From assembly GCA_030148705.1 (NCBI GenBank), contig JASBSY010000006.1, positions 124,001 to 188,000 on the forward strand: 64,000 nt of DNA, read 5' to 3'. Below, in pieces: positions 1 through 7,348 of this stretch. The notes under the pieces were generated by a model. It ran no database searches, had not been told where the DNA came from, and saw nothing but the letters and a program-made list of their open reading frames with translations. Positions within the stretch are counted from its first letter, which is position 1. Every line of letters starts with the position of its first letter. Origin of the DNA: Pukyongia sp. GTDB lineage: Bacteria; Bacteroidota; Bacteroidia; Flavobacteriales; Flavobacteriaceae. A program made the translations under genes and the position numbers.

Positions 1-1129
1 CTGCGGTACCCCCTGAAGAATTTGAGAACGGGTTGTAGTTCCTGTCTACCTCTATGGTGGGCTTTACGGCCTGCTTGCGGCTGTAATCGTAGGGAGTGTC
101 GAAGCCGGCATCCTTGTTGAAATCGAGTACCGGGGCAATGCTGAACTGCCCTAAGCCGTGTTTGATGGCCGCCCGCATCATGGCGTAAATGGAGTGCTCA
201 TCGTCGAATTTTATCTCGGTCTTGGTAGGGTGAATATTGATATCGATGGAATGCGGATCCACCTCCAGGAAGAGGAAATACCCGGGATGTACGCCCTCTT
301 TGATTAGCCCTTCGAAGGCCGAAGCCACCGCGTGATGCAGGTAGGGGCTTTTAATAAAGCGGTCGTTTACAAAGAAGAACTGCTCTCCCCTGCTCTTTTT
401 GGCGAATTCGGGTTTTAAAACGAAGCCGTTCACCTTTACGATCTCCGTTTCTTCCGAAACCGGCACCAGTTTTTCGTTTGTCTTGTTTCCGAAGATATTT
501 ACGATACGTTGTCTAAGATTGCTTTCAGGCAGGTTAAAGACCGGGCTGCCGTTGTGCTCCATGATAAAGCTCACCTTGGGGTGTGCCAGTGCTACCCTGT
601 GGAACTCATCGATGATATGCCGACTTTCCACCGTATTGCTTTTTAGGAAATTCCTGCGGGCGGGAATGTTGTAGAAAAGGTTCTTTACGGCTATGGTGGT
701 GCCTTTTGGCGCTACCTCGGCTTCCTGGGAAACCACCTTACTGCCTTCCACGCAGATGCGGGTACCGATTTCAGCTTCGGCGGTACGTGTTTTCAGTTCC
801 ACATGGGCGATAGCCGCTATGGAGGCCAGGGCTTCCCCCCTAAACCCTTTGGTATGCAGGTTAAACAGGTCTTCGGCCTTACTGATCTTGGAGGTTGCGT
901 GCCGCTCGAAACTCAGCCGGGCATCGGTAGGGCTCATGCCTACGCCATTGTCGGTTACCTGGACCAGGGTCTTTCCCGAGTCTTTTACGATAAGATTGAT
1001 AAGAGTTGCCCCGGCATCGATGGCATTTTCCAGTAATTCCTTTACAACCGAGGCAGGGCGTTGAACGACCTCTCCCGCGGCGATCTGGTTTGCAACATGA
1101 TCCGGTAATAGCTGAATGATATCAGGCAT
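1..1129 (-). CDS. mutL: DNA mismatch repair protein MutL (N-terminal 376 residues, cut by window edge)
   Basis: MutL couples mismatch recognition by MutS to strand incision and excision. The visible part is the GHKL ATPase region: it starts [20 protein letters not shown] and continues with the ATP-lid and Mg-binding motifs (ENAIDAG, DNGVGM, GFRGEAL, all within about residues 30-110). It then enters the transducer domain, with the conserved [12 protein letters not shown] block near residue 320. About 376 residues are present. The family is usually just over 600 residues, so the dimerisation and endonuclease domain lies beyond position 1. The ATG at 1127-1129 is fixed by the family N terminus. 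It starts 6 bp after the stop of the small membrane protein gene upstream, so the two are probably co-transcribed from the promoter near 1446-1453. Confidence 0.97.
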   Translation of the reverse strand, partial: MPDIIQLLPDHVANQIAAGEVVQRPASVVKELLENAIDAGATLINLIVKDSGKTLVQVTDNGVGMSPTDARLSFERHATSKISKAEDLFNLHTKGFRGEALASIAAIAHVELKTRTAEAEIGTRICVEGSKVVSQEAEVAPKGTTIAVKNLFYNIPARRNFLKSNTVESRHIIDEFHRVALAHPKVSFIMEHNGSPVFNLPESNLRQRIVNIFGNKTNEKLVPVSEETEIVKVNGFVLKPEFAKKSRGEQFFFVNDRFIKSPYLHHAVASAFEGLIKEGVHPGYFLFLEVDPHSIDINIHPTKTEIKFDDEHSIYAMMRAAIKHGLGQFSIAPVLDFNKDAGFDTPYDYSRKQAVKPTIEVDRNYNPFSNSSGGTA

Positions 1130-1135
1130 GAAATG

Positions 1136-1429
1136 CTACTGTGTAAAAATTGATAAATCGAAGTCAATAATCCACAAAAAGATCAGGATAAGTATGGCCA
1201 TGATCACCAGTACTGTTCGATTTAGCTCTACGTTCCCACGGTTGCGCTGATTGAAACGGGCCTCTTTCCAGTGGGCTCCAAAATCGTTCTTGTTGTAGGT
1301 ATCGGTGAATTTATCGAATTTCGTCCCGAATTCGTAGGGATTGGTATCCTCATCTTTGCCCTTGTAATAACGCGGGGTGTAATTGTAACGGTTATTTGGC
1401 TTTATACGTTTTAGGAAACTGATCTTCAT
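1136..1429 (-). CDS. Small basic protein with C-terminal membrane anchor
   Basis: A 97-residue protein with no recognised enzyme domain. The first 65 residues are very polar and rich in Lys, Asn, Tyr and Asp. Residues about 72-92 (VLVIMAILILIFLWIIDF) form one strong membrane segment close to the C terminus, so it is probably tail-anchored with the basic part in the cytoplasm. Small proteins at this position between mutL and ribH are common in Flavobacteriaceae and are sometimes labelled 'riboflavin synthase subunit beta' in databases. Nothing in the sequence supports that enzymatic name, which probably comes from the neighbouring ribH. Function unknown. Confidence 0.8.
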   Translation of the reverse strand: MKISFLKRIKPNNRYNYTPRYYKGKDEDTNPYEFGTKFDKFTDTYNKNDFGAHWKEARFNQRNRGNVELNRTVLVIMAILILIFLWIIDFDLSIFTQ

Positions 1430-1445
1430 ACTAACTGAATTACTT

Positions 1446-1453
1446 CAAAGGTA
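1446..1453 (-). promoter_or_regulatory. Promoter -7 box for the small membrane protein/mutL pair
   Basis: Read on the minus strand the bases are TACCTTTG, a perfect match to the Bacteroidota -7 box TAnnTTTG. It lies 16 bp before the start codon at 1429, inside the 124-bp gap after ribH. It would give mutL transcription independent of the ribH operon. Confidence 0.6.
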
Positions 1454-1553
1454 CTTAAAATAGCGAATAATTTCACGCTGTTTTCGTCCCTTCTTATCAA
1501 CAATTACCGTACCGAAATGCCTTGCAGCGGCTTAGGGAAGTACAGGAAGTATC

Positions 1554-2051
1554 TTAGAATTTTGCGTCTTTCCGAAGCTGGGCCATTTTAATGGCAGCGA
1601 TTGCGGCTTCGGTGCCTTTGTTGCCATGCTTTCCGCCACTGCGGTCGATGGCCTGTTGCATGGTATTGTCGGTTAGCACACAGAAGATAACGGGGATGTC
1701 GCCCTGTACGTTCAGGTCTTTTATTCCCTGACTTACGGCCTGGCAGACATAGTCGAAGTGTTTGGTTTCCCCCTGGATAACGCTGCCAATGGCGATCACG
1801 GCGTCCAGCATATCGAAACTCTCGGTGATCTTTTTACAACCGTACACCAGTTCGAAGCTGCCGGGAACATTCCAGCGAACGATGTTCTCCTTGATGCCTC
1901 CGCAGTCGAGGATGGCATCGAAGGCGCCCTGGAACATGGCATTGGTGATCTCGGAGTTCCATTCAGAAACAACGATCCCAAACCGAAAGTTCTTCGCATT
2001 TGGGATCGCTGCTTTATCGTAACCCGATAAATTGGTTGTTGATGTTGCCAT
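1554..2051 (-). CDS. ribH: 6,7-dimethyl-8-ribityllumazine synthase
   Basis: Penultimate enzyme of riboflavin synthesis. It condenses 5-amino-6-ribitylamino-uracil with dihydroxybutanone phosphate and normally forms an icosahedral 60-mer. The 165 residues are family-typical in length. Recognisable blocks are the substrate loop FGIVVSEWNSEIT near residue 25, the GSFELV motif near residue 65, and the GSVIQGETKHFDYV block near residues 89-102, which contains the catalytic histidine. The ATG at 2049-2051 follows the stop of the TPR gene by 2 bp, so the genes are probably translated from one mRNA. No FMN riboswitch is seen upstream, which fits transcription from the promoter in front of the TPR gene. 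Confidence 0.97.
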   Translation of the reverse strand: MATSTTNLSGYDKAAIPNAKNFRFGIVVSEWNSEITNAMFQGAFDAILDCGGIKENIVRWNVPGSFELVYGCKKITESFDMLDAVIAIGSVIQGETKHFDYVCQAVSQGIKDLNVQGDIPVIFCVLTDNTMQQAIDRSGGKHGNKGTEAAIAAIKMAQLRKDAKF

Positions 2052-2053
2052 TT

Positions 2054-2818
2054 CTATTGCATTGCCTCGGCCTTGGCTGCGTATAGCGTCGCATTTGCCG
2101 CTTCGGCAGACAGAGGGTATGAATCGGTTATCTCTTTGAAGTGTTTTAGGGCCACGTCTATCCGGTCCAGGTTCATGGCTGTGATCCCGGCTTTCAGCAG
2201 GAATCGAGGGGTTGTGATATCGTTGGTGCGCATGCTGGCCGCTTCCTCGTAATATTTTAAAGCTTCCTCTTCCTGGTTCAGCTGAACAAAGGCATCGCCT
2301 ATGGCGCCTTTTGCCAACGGGCCTGTCATTTCATCATCCCCGTCGTAGTCGTCCAACTGGTCGATGGCGTTCTGGTAGTCCTTCAGGTTCAGGTAGGCCA
2401 TCCCTGCGTAGTACTTCGCCAGGTTCCCGGCATTGGTACCGCCGTAGTTATCGATGATATCGAGGAATCCGTATTTACCTTCGCCTCCGTTAAGGGACAG
2501 GTTGTAGAGCGAATCCTTGGCAGGTGCCGTTAGGGCGTTCTCGAAGTATTGCTGGGCCTGGAACATTTCGTTCATGGCCTCACGCTCCTTGGGAGCCTGG
2601 ATCCACTGCTGGTAAGCCAGGTAACCCAATACACAAACGGCAACCGCTCCAACCACCCCGAGGATGATCTTCTGGTTCTTCTCTACCCAGGCCTCCGTCT
2701 TAGATGCAGTTTCGTCCAGCGTGTTAAACACTTCTGCTGTAGTACTCTGCTCTTCTATCTGCGCCTGCTTCTCGGCCTTGGTCTTTGGTTTATGCCCTCT
2801 TTTCTTGTAGGTTGCCAT
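2054..2818 (-). CDS. Membrane-anchored tetratricopeptide-repeat protein (YfgM-like)
   Basis: A 254-residue protein. It has a basic N terminus (KKRGHKPKTKAEKQAQ), then one transmembrane segment at about residues 50-68 (IILGVVGAVAVCVLGYLAY), then a TPR solenoid of three to four repeats up to the C terminus. The repeats show the usual pattern, for example around AKYYAGMAYLNLKDYQNAI and ALKYYEEAA. By topology it is a single-pass inner-membrane protein with an outward TPR domain, like YfgM of proteobacteria, which works with the Sec/PpiD chaperone network. That role is inference here. It is the first gene of the minus-strand operon with ribH and is divergent from recF. Confidence 0.85.
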   Translation of the reverse strand: MATYKKRGHKPKTKAEKQAQIEEQSTTAEVFNTLDETASKTEAWVEKNQKIILGVVGAVAVCVLGYLAYQQWIQAPKEREAMNEMFQAQQYFENALTAPAKDSLYNLSLNGGEGKYGFLDIIDNYGGTNAGNLAKYYAGMAYLNLKDYQNAIDQLDDYDGDDEMTGPLAKGAIGDAFVQLNQEEEALKYYEEAASMRTNDITTPRFLLKAGITAMNLDRIDVALKHFKEITDSYPLSAEAANATLYAAKAEAMQ

Positions 2819-2838
2819 AATGTCTGTTTATTGAGGGG

Positions 2839-2846
2839 CAAAAATA
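2839..2846 (-). promoter_or_regulatory. Promoter -7 box for the TPR/ribH operon
   Basis: Minus-strand TATTTTTG matches TAnnTTTG and lies 20 bp before the ATG at 2818. A TTTTTTG run is found further upstream but about 24 bp away, a little longer than the usual -33/-7 spacing. The 150-bp gap to recF is divergent and very AT-rich. Confidence 0.55.
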
Positions 2847-2968
2847 AAATTTTTATTAGAATTTAAAAGACAAAAAAGTGCTTATTTTTCAATATTTTGC
2901 AGCATATTTTCCTGATTTCCCTACTGCGGAAACAGTTTTAATGAGAAGTTCGCAATAGCCTCACATTT

Positions 2969-4048
2969 ATGGTATTACAATCACTTTCCCTTCTGAACTA
3001 TAAGAATTTCGACTCCAGAACCTTCGATTTCGACCCCAGGATCAACTGTTTTGTCGGTAATAACGGGGTTGGCAAGACCAATGTACTGGATGCCATCTAC
3101 CATCTTTCCTTCGGAAAAAGCTATTTCAATCCCATTACCACTCAGAATATCAGGCATGGGGAAGAATTCTTTGTCATCGAAGGGGTGTATTCCAAGGATG
3201 GCAAGGCCGAAAAGATCGTGGTAAGCGCCAAGCGCGGCCATAAAAAGATGATAAAGCGGAACGACAAGCCTTACGAACGCTTTAGCGATCATATTGGGTT
3301 TATCCCGTTGGTGATCATCTCCCCTGCCGACCGAGACCTTATCATAGAGGGCAGCGACACCAGGCGGAAATTCCTGGATGGGGTGATTTCCCAGGGCAAC
3401 CCGACCTACCTCCGCGACCTCATAAGCTATAACAAGGTGCTTTCCCAGCGGAATTCGTTGCTAAAGTATTTTGCCGCTAACCGCACCCACGACCAGGACA
3501 CCCTCGATATCTACAACGAGCAGTTGCACGGCTATGGCAGCAAGATCTACGAAGAACGCCGTAAGTTTATAGAGGAGTTTATCCCTATTTTCAGCAGGCG
3601 GTACGAGTCCATCAGCAGTGGGAAAGAAGTTGTGAGCCTGACGTACCGGAGTCAGCTGGAAGATTCGGACTTACTGGAGTTGCTTCGGAAGAACATCAAC
3701 AAGGACAAGATCACCCAGTACACCAATTACGGGGTTCATAAGGACGATCTGTTGTTCGAGATCGATTCGCATCCCATCAAGAAGTTTGGTTCCCAGGGGC
3801 AGCAGAAATCTTATTTAATTGCCCTAAAGCTGGCGCAGTTCGACTTTATCAAAAAGCAGAGCAAACAGCAGCCCATCTTACTTTTGGACGACATCTTCGA
3901 CAAGCTGGATGAAGAGCGGGTAGCCTTATTGATCCGGCTGGTGGACGAAGAGAACTTCGGACAGCTGTTTATAAGCGACACCCATGCCGAACGCACCGAA
4001 GCGGTTGTTCGCACTGTACATCAGAGTTATAAGATGTTTGAGTTGTGA
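2969..4048 (+). CDS. recF: DNA replication and repair protein RecF
   Basis: SMC-like ATPase that helps load RecA on gapped single-stranded DNA together with RecO and RecR. The 359 residues carry the Walker A motif GNNGVGKT at 30-37. The ABC signature is within [17 protein letters not shown] near residue 275, and Walker B is within [17 protein letters not shown] near residue 305. The following ISDTHAER block is typical of the D-loop/switch region. The ATG at 2969 gives the canonical N terminus, where the first strand [12 protein letters not shown] precedes Walker A by about 20 residues. It is divergent from the TPR/ribH operon and is followed by a long non-coding stretch. Confidence 0.97.
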   Translation: MVLQSLSLLNYKNFDSRTFDFDPRINCFVGNNGVGKTNVLDAIYHLSFGKSYFNPITTQNIRHGEEFFVIEGVYSKDGKAEKIVVSAKRGHKKMIKRNDKPYERFSDHIGFIPLVIISPADRDLIIEGSDTRRKFLDGVISQGNPTYLRDLISYNKVLSQRNSLLKYFAANRTHDQDTLDIYNEQLHGYGSKIYEERRKFIEEFIPIFSRRYESISSGKEVVSLTYRSQLEDSDLLELLRKNINKDKITQYTNYGVHKDDLLFEIDSHPIKKFGSQGQQKSYLIALKLAQFDFIKKQSKQQPILLLDDIFDKLDEERVALLIRLVDEENFGQLFISDTHAERTEAVVRTVHQSYKMFEL

Positions 4049-4208
4049 AAACGTCACTTCAAGTAACAATCTATCTCTTCTTTTTTGTATCGCTTTTCTC
4101 TTTTTTTTTCTTTTTTGCTGTGCATTCCTTTCGTCTGAAGTATAGTGGGCGTCGGATGCAGTCATAAAACGAAGCAAAAGAAAGAATTCCGTTCATTTTT
4201 ACTTAATT

Positions 4209-4238
4209 AACTTTCTTTTGCTGGTCCAAAAGAAAGTT
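4209..4238. repeat. Hairpin, 12-bp perfect stem with 6-nt loop
   Basis: AACTTTCTTTTG (4209-4220) pairs with CAAAAGAAAGTT (4227-4238) around the loop CTGGTC. It has no T-run directly after it, so it is not an obvious terminator for recF. Similar AAAGAAAGTTAC words recur just downstream. It looks like a dispersed intergenic palindrome. Confidence 0.65.
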
Positions 4239-4449
4239 ACAAAGAAAAGGACCTTTTTCCTTTTTCAGAGGCATTTTCATTGCTGCTGTCGCGCAATGAA
4301 ACCGTATTTATTTTGCTAAATTCTCTACAGGGATTCGCGAATTCTTAACGCAAAATAAATACCTATGCTGGCCGAAAAAGGGGTTTTATATACAAATTTT
4401 ACAATCTGTGTTTCGTGCCACACTCGCAGGTCTCTTTTCAGCAGAATAG

Positions 4450-4506
4450 AATGCTAAAAGCTCCGATTGTAAGGACCGCTGTAGCGGGACGCGGAGTTTT
4501 AGCATT
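4450..4506. repeat. Compound inverted repeat with nested hairpin
   Basis: AATGCTAAAAGCTCCG (4450-4465) pairs with CGGAGTTTTAGCATT (4492-4506) with one bulged base. Between the arms a smaller stem CCGCT/AGCGG (about 4476-4487) can form. The nested design is like REP/BIME-type palindromes. Confidence 0.6.
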
Positions 4507-4559
4507 GGTTTGGATTGCGGGAGCAATTCAAAATTCCTCTGAAAAGCCTCCTTTTTTTG

Positions 4560-4588
4560 GTTCTTTTTTTTGAGGTAAAAAAAAGAAC
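4560..4588. terminator. 12-bp perfect hairpin with A/T-rich stem, possible bidirectional terminator
   Basis: GTTCTTTTTTTT (4560-4571) and AAAAAAAAGAAC (4577-4588) pair perfectly around the loop GAGGT. The stem has little G+C, so termination strength is doubtful. It could also be another intergenic palindrome. Confidence 0.35.
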
Positions 4589-4974
4589 ATACAGATTTTA
4601 AATTCTGATATCATCCCTCGTCCACCGAAGCTCTTCAGCCGCCGTAGCCGAGCTACTTCGGCGAAGGAGGCTAGCGGAGACTTCCGACTTCCCACGTCCG
4701 CCGAAGCTCCTGCGAAGGGGGGCCGGCTTCCGGCTTCAATCTCCCTTCCCGGTAATTTCGATACACTCCCGCGTTGCGGGACCACTCAATCACCTGGTTT
4801 CGAACTAACACTTCACTCTTCACTCGAAGTGTCAACTTCTGACTTCCTCTGTCCGCCGAAACTCCGACGGAGGCGGAGACTTCCGGCTTCCGGCTTTAGA
4901 CTTTAGACCTATTCACCCCTCACCACTCACCCCTCACTCCTCACGCTTCACTCAAAAAATCGTATTTTCACCCC

Positions 4975-5394
4975 ATGCGACCACTATTTTTATCTTTAGT
5001 ACTAATAACGCTGTTTTCCTGCAACCGTCAATACCCGGAGGCCATGGTCCCGTATCTGGATGGCTATTGGGAGATCGAGCGGGTGACGATGCCGGACGGC
5101 AGTGTAAAGGAGTTTGGGATGAGCGGGACGGTGGATTATATAGTGGTGCAGGGCGATTCCGGCGTAAGGAAGAAGGTGGTCCCGCGGCTGGACGGCAGTT
5201 TCCTGGTAAACGATGCTGCCGAGCAATTTACCCTAAAGCTTGAATCCGACAGCCTCCATTTGCACTACAGCACTCCCTTCGACCAGTGGAAGGAAAGCGT
5301 GCTGCAGGCCGGGGACGACCAGCTGGAAGTGCTAAACCGCGACGGCAAGCGCTACCGCTACAAACGGTATAGTGGTTTCACAGCCGACAAATAA
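4975..5394 (+). CDS. Lipocalin-like outer-membrane/periplasmic lipoprotein
   Basis: A 139-residue protein with a short SPII signal: LSLVLITLFSC with the lipidated Cys at residue 16. The mature part is an all-beta pattern: DGYWEIERVTMPDGS near residue 30 matches the start of lipocalin-like family proteins (G-x-W-x-I/L), and the C terminus ends in alternating basic strands (DGKRYRYKRYSG). A lipocalin-like lipoprotein beside recF is usual in this family of bacteria and is normally followed by the DUF721 gene, here 16 kb away. The last codons overlap the left-flank sequence that is repeated twice inside the cassette array (see 5371-5518), so this gene marks the left border of the insertion. Ligand unknown. 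Confidence 0.75.
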   Translation: MRPLFLSLVLITLFSCNRQYPEAMVPYLDGYWEIERVTMPDGSVKEFGMSGTVDYIVVQGDSGVRKKVVPRLDGSFLVNDAAEQFTLKLESDSLHLHYSTPFDQWKESVLQAGDDQLEVLNRDGKRYRYKRYSGFTADK

Positions 5395-5518
5395 AATGTT
5401 GCCCATATCTATTTTTTCATATCTTTGAGACTCTCCCCTTTTATTTTTTGATGGTTTTGGTTATGGTATTTTGGGCTGTGGCCGGAGATATCGTTGAAAA
5501 ATATGGTTATAAAACACG
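5371..5518 (+). repeat. Left-flank repeat, copy A (end of lipocalin-like gene plus promoter)
   Basis: First of three related copies; copy B ends at 7316 and copy C at 10853. Each copy ends in AACACG or AACACG-like bases immediately before the GTT that opens a cassette. Each contains the word TATCTTTGAGACTCTCCCC, a stretch TTTTTTGATGGTT and a shared end near ATATCGTTGAA or its variant. Copy A begins inside the last eight codons of the lipocalin-like gene (reading SGFTADK). The corresponding parts of C and B would read SDVTANK and GEVSADE before a matching TAA. Copy A is therefore most likely the original chromosomal flank and the other two are derived from it. Confidence 0.75.
5420..5427 (+). 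promoter_or_regulatory. Promoter -7 box in left-flank repeat, drives cassette 1
   Basis: TATCTTTG matches TAnnTTTG exactly. A TTG at 5399-5401 is 18 bp upstream, which fits a -33 element. The box is conserved in copies B (7217-7224) and C (10754-10761), so every odd-numbered cassette has the same promoter in front. It may originally have served the gene that followed the lipocalin-like gene before the insertion. Confidence 0.65.
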
Positions 5519-5543
5519 TTAGGTGTCATAAAACCAATACAGG

Positions 5544-6248
5544 ATGAAATGGAAAATAACAGAAAATAGATTTGTAGGATTCTTTGACATAATGGGGTTT
5601 AAGGATTTTGTTGCCAGACACGATTCGGAAGAAGTTTATGAAAGACTAAAATTGATAAAAAAGTTTTTGTCAGATTATGAGTCCCTAGACAAAGGTTCAC
5701 TTAAAGAAAAAGGGGCAATTAAGCATTCAATTTTTTCAGATTCCATTTTAATTGCAACAAACGGAGGAAGCAACTTAGATGCTGAATTAATGATTAATCG
5801 ATGCAATCATTTAATATGGCATTGCTTTAAAAACAATATCCCGGTAAAAGGTGCTATATCTTTTGGTAAAATGACAATGGATTTTGACAATTCTATTTTT
5901 GTAGGACAACCACTTATAGATGCATACCTACTTCAAGAGGAATTACAAATTTATGGTGGTGTTCTTGATTGTCATTGTGATAATAGGATAAGTGAATTTG
6001 AAAATGTTACCGAATATTTCAATCGGAGATTTTACAAGATTGGAATTCAAACAAAATCAGGAAAAATTACCCATTCAACTTTAAAGTGGATGTCTGGTGG
6101 AATCGCAAATTCAGATGTTCCAGAATCGAATTTAATTTTGGTAGATGAATTTTATAAAACTGTTTCTGGAAGACCCCGAAAATATGTTGACAATACCTTG
6201 AATTATTGTGAAGAAATGAAAAAAATAATAAATAATAACGACACCTAA
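5544..6248 (+). CDS. Class III nucleotidyl-cyclase-like protein (cassette 1)
   Basis: A 234-residue soluble protein. Motifs resemble the catalytic domain of class III adenylate/guanylate cyclases. FFDIMGF at 13-19 matches the first metal-binding Asp motif (FxDIxGF). FSDSILI at 64-70 stands where the second metal-binding Asp is found. VKGAISFG at 101-108 resembles the R-x-G-I-x-x-G strand. FVGQPLIDAYLLQE at 119-132 aligns with the G-x-x-V-N-x-A-A-R-L helix, but the catalytic Asn and Arg are replaced, so classic ATP/GTP cyclisation is uncertain. Pycsar pyrimidine cyclases belong to the same superfamily, which makes a signalling or defence role conceivable. The stop codon TAA (6246-6248) is part of the cassette-end motif ACCTAAC. 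Much more AT-rich than recF. Confidence 0.5.
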   Translation: MKWKITENRFVGFFDIMGFKDFVARHDSEEVYERLKLIKKFLSDYESLDKGSLKEKGAIKHSIFSDSILIATNGGSNLDAELMINRCNHLIWHCFKNNIPVKGAISFGKMTMDFDNSIFVGQPLIDAYLLQEELQIYGGVLDCHCDNRISEFENVTEYFNRRFYKIGIQTKSGKITHSTLKWMSGGIANSDVPESNLILVDEFYKTVSGRPRKYVDNTLNYCEEMKKIINNNDT

Positions 6249-6425
6249 CATCGGCTATACCGCATAACCTCTCTGATTGCAGCCACAAGGCTCCAATTTC
6301 CAAAAAAATGTATCTTTAACAAAAAAGCGGCTGGCTTGGCTCGCTAACCACCACTTACGCGGAGGTCTGCCTCACTCGGCAAGCTTTATGCCCAGGGTTA
6401 CGGTACATAGCCGAGAAAGTTGGCA
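6243..6425 (+). repeat. attC-like recombination site 1 (end of cassette 1)
   Basis: It starts with ACCTAAC (6243-6249, RYYYAAC) and ends with GTTGGCA (6419-6425). Inside, TCGGCTATACCGCATAACC (6251-6269) pairs with GGGTTACGGTACATAGCCGA (6395-6414) in an imperfect 17-bp stem with small bulges, as in attC sites where extrahelical bases mark the bottom strand. The roughly 125-nt loop contains a TATCTTTA promoter box at 6311-6318 within a 33-nt block (6287-6319) that recurs on the other strand at 33533-33565. Confidence 0.7.
6311..6318 (+). promoter_or_regulatory. Promoter -7 box inside attC-like site 1
   Basis: TATCTTTA fits TAnnTTTA. It lies 120 bp before the start codon of cassette 2 and could express that cassette separately. 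The surrounding 33 nt are almost identical to the promoter of the small membrane-protein gene at 33273-33491, which supports real promoter function. Confidence 0.5.
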
Positions 6426-6437
6426 AACATTTTGAAA

Positions 6438-7088
6438 ATGATATTCAAAAAGAAAAAAAATCCAGTTTTAAAGAATTATATCATTAATAATGAAAAACGG
6501 ATTATTAAAAGTCATAAACACGTTCTGACGGTTTTCTATCTATTACTTTGCCAAGCTGTAGCGAAAAACAAAGAATTTGGACAAACTAAGAAAGAAAAGA
6601 CAGAACTTTATAACGATGTATCAATTTTTGAGTTGACATCATATGTTTTGCATCATTTGATTCAATATTGTTTAAAAAATCACAGTGATAAAATCCTAAT
6701 GTATTCTGTTAGTTCATCCCAAAAAAGAAGATTAGACTTATTTGAACTCTTGAAGCAATTTCTGACTGACTCACATAAAGAAAAAAATGGATGGCGTGAT
6801 TTATCAAAACTATATGATGATAGAATTAGATTTTATTCTAATGTCCAAAACATAGAACTTAAACATCGTATTTTTTTTACTACAATCAAAAAGTCCACTG
6901 ATTTTGACAAACCAATTGACAAGATTAAAGAAATTAATTACAATCCTGCTGATATAGGAAGTACTGAATTTCTGAATTTATCAATTCAATTAAAAGCATA
7001 TGAGGAAACAATTTTGGTCTTACTTTTTGAAGCTGTCGATCAATTTTTTAATGAAAGTCCTGAATTTGGTTTTAGAGAAATTATCTGA
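6438..7088 (+). CDS. Unknown soluble protein (cassette 2)
   Basis: I do not recognise a family. From the ATG at 6438 it has 216 residues, starting MIFKKKKNPVLKN. A TTG start at 6420 is possible but would place translation initiation exactly on the cassette border. It is rich in Lys, Phe and Leu, helical in pattern, and without a signal peptide or clear membrane segment (a weak hydrophobic stretch lies near LTVFYLLLCQAVA). It shares a promoter-led pair with the cyclase-like gene in cassette 1. A role as its effector or partner is only a guess from position. The stop at 7088 lies 10 bp before the cassette-end motif. Confidence 0.6.
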   Translation: MIFKKKKNPVLKNYIINNEKRIIKSHKHVLTVFYLLLCQAVAKNKEFGQTKKEKTELYNDVSIFELTSYVLHHLIQYCLKNHSDKILMYSVSSSQKRRLDLFELLKQFLTDSHKEKNGWRDLSKLYDDRIRFYSNVQNIELKHRIFFTTIKKSTDFDKPIDKIKEINYNPADIGSTEFLNLSIQLKAYEETILVLLFEAVDQFFNESPEFGFREII

Positions 7089-7099
7089 TAAAAAACATT

Positions 7100-7322
7100 T
7101 GCCAACATTCACTATCGGAAATTTTTGACTTTCCGAATCTCAAATGGTGAAGAACTACATACTCTTTGGTGAGGTATCGGCCGACGAATAAAATCTACAC
7201 CATTCCAATTTTTTCCTATCTTTGAGACTCTCCCCTATTATTTTTTGATGGTTATTGTTATGGTGTTTTGGGCTGTGGGCCTGGGATATCGTTGAAAAAT
7301 ATGGTTATATAACACGTTGGGC
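7100..7322 (+). repeat. attC-like site 2 containing left-flank repeat copy B
   Basis: Bounded by TGCCAAC (7100-7106) and GTTGGGC (7316-7322), 223 bp, the same length as site 4. It begins ATTCACTATCGG, then has a local CGGAAA/TTTCCG hairpin, then carries flank copy B with the promoter box TATCTTTG at 7217-7224. By hand alignment it is about 85% identical to site 4 (10637-10859). Long-range pairing between its two ends is weak compared with sites 1, 3 and 5, so it may be a fusion of an attC half with a copy of the chromosomal flank. Confidence 0.6.
7217..7224 (+). promoter_or_regulatory. Promoter -7 box in flank copy B, drives the UvrD cassette
   Basis: TATCTTTG within the conserved word TATCTTTGAGACTCTCCCC. 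It lies 125 bp upstream of the helicase start codon at 7349 and is conserved with 5420-5427 and 10754-10761. Confidence 0.6.
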
Positions 7323-7348
7323 TTAATATAAAACAAACTTCATCTTGA

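Larger units (their letters stand above)
4049..4974. repeat. 925-bp non-coding stretch made of hairpins and degenerate low-complexity repeats
   Basis: I see no gene here. From left to right there are poly-T/C tracts (4070-4120), a 12-bp perfect hairpin (4209-4238), a compound inverted repeat (4450-4506), and a second 12-bp perfect hairpin (4560-4588). Then follow scattered copies of CCGCCGAA and ACTTCCGGCTTCC-like words (4617-4905), and finally a CTCAC-rich low-complexity run (4917-4955) just before the lipocalin-like gene. A minus-strand open frame of 85 codons at 4528-4785 runs across this material. It has repeat-derived composition and is not credible as a gene. Confidence 0.7.

Noticed and set aside
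1430-1553. Possible FMN riboswitch near ribH
   Set aside because: No RFN-type conserved blocks on either side of ribH; only a normal promoter box was seen.
4528-4785. 85-codon minus-strand open frame
   Set aside because: It runs through low-complexity intergenic repeats and has no start signal or plausible protein composition.
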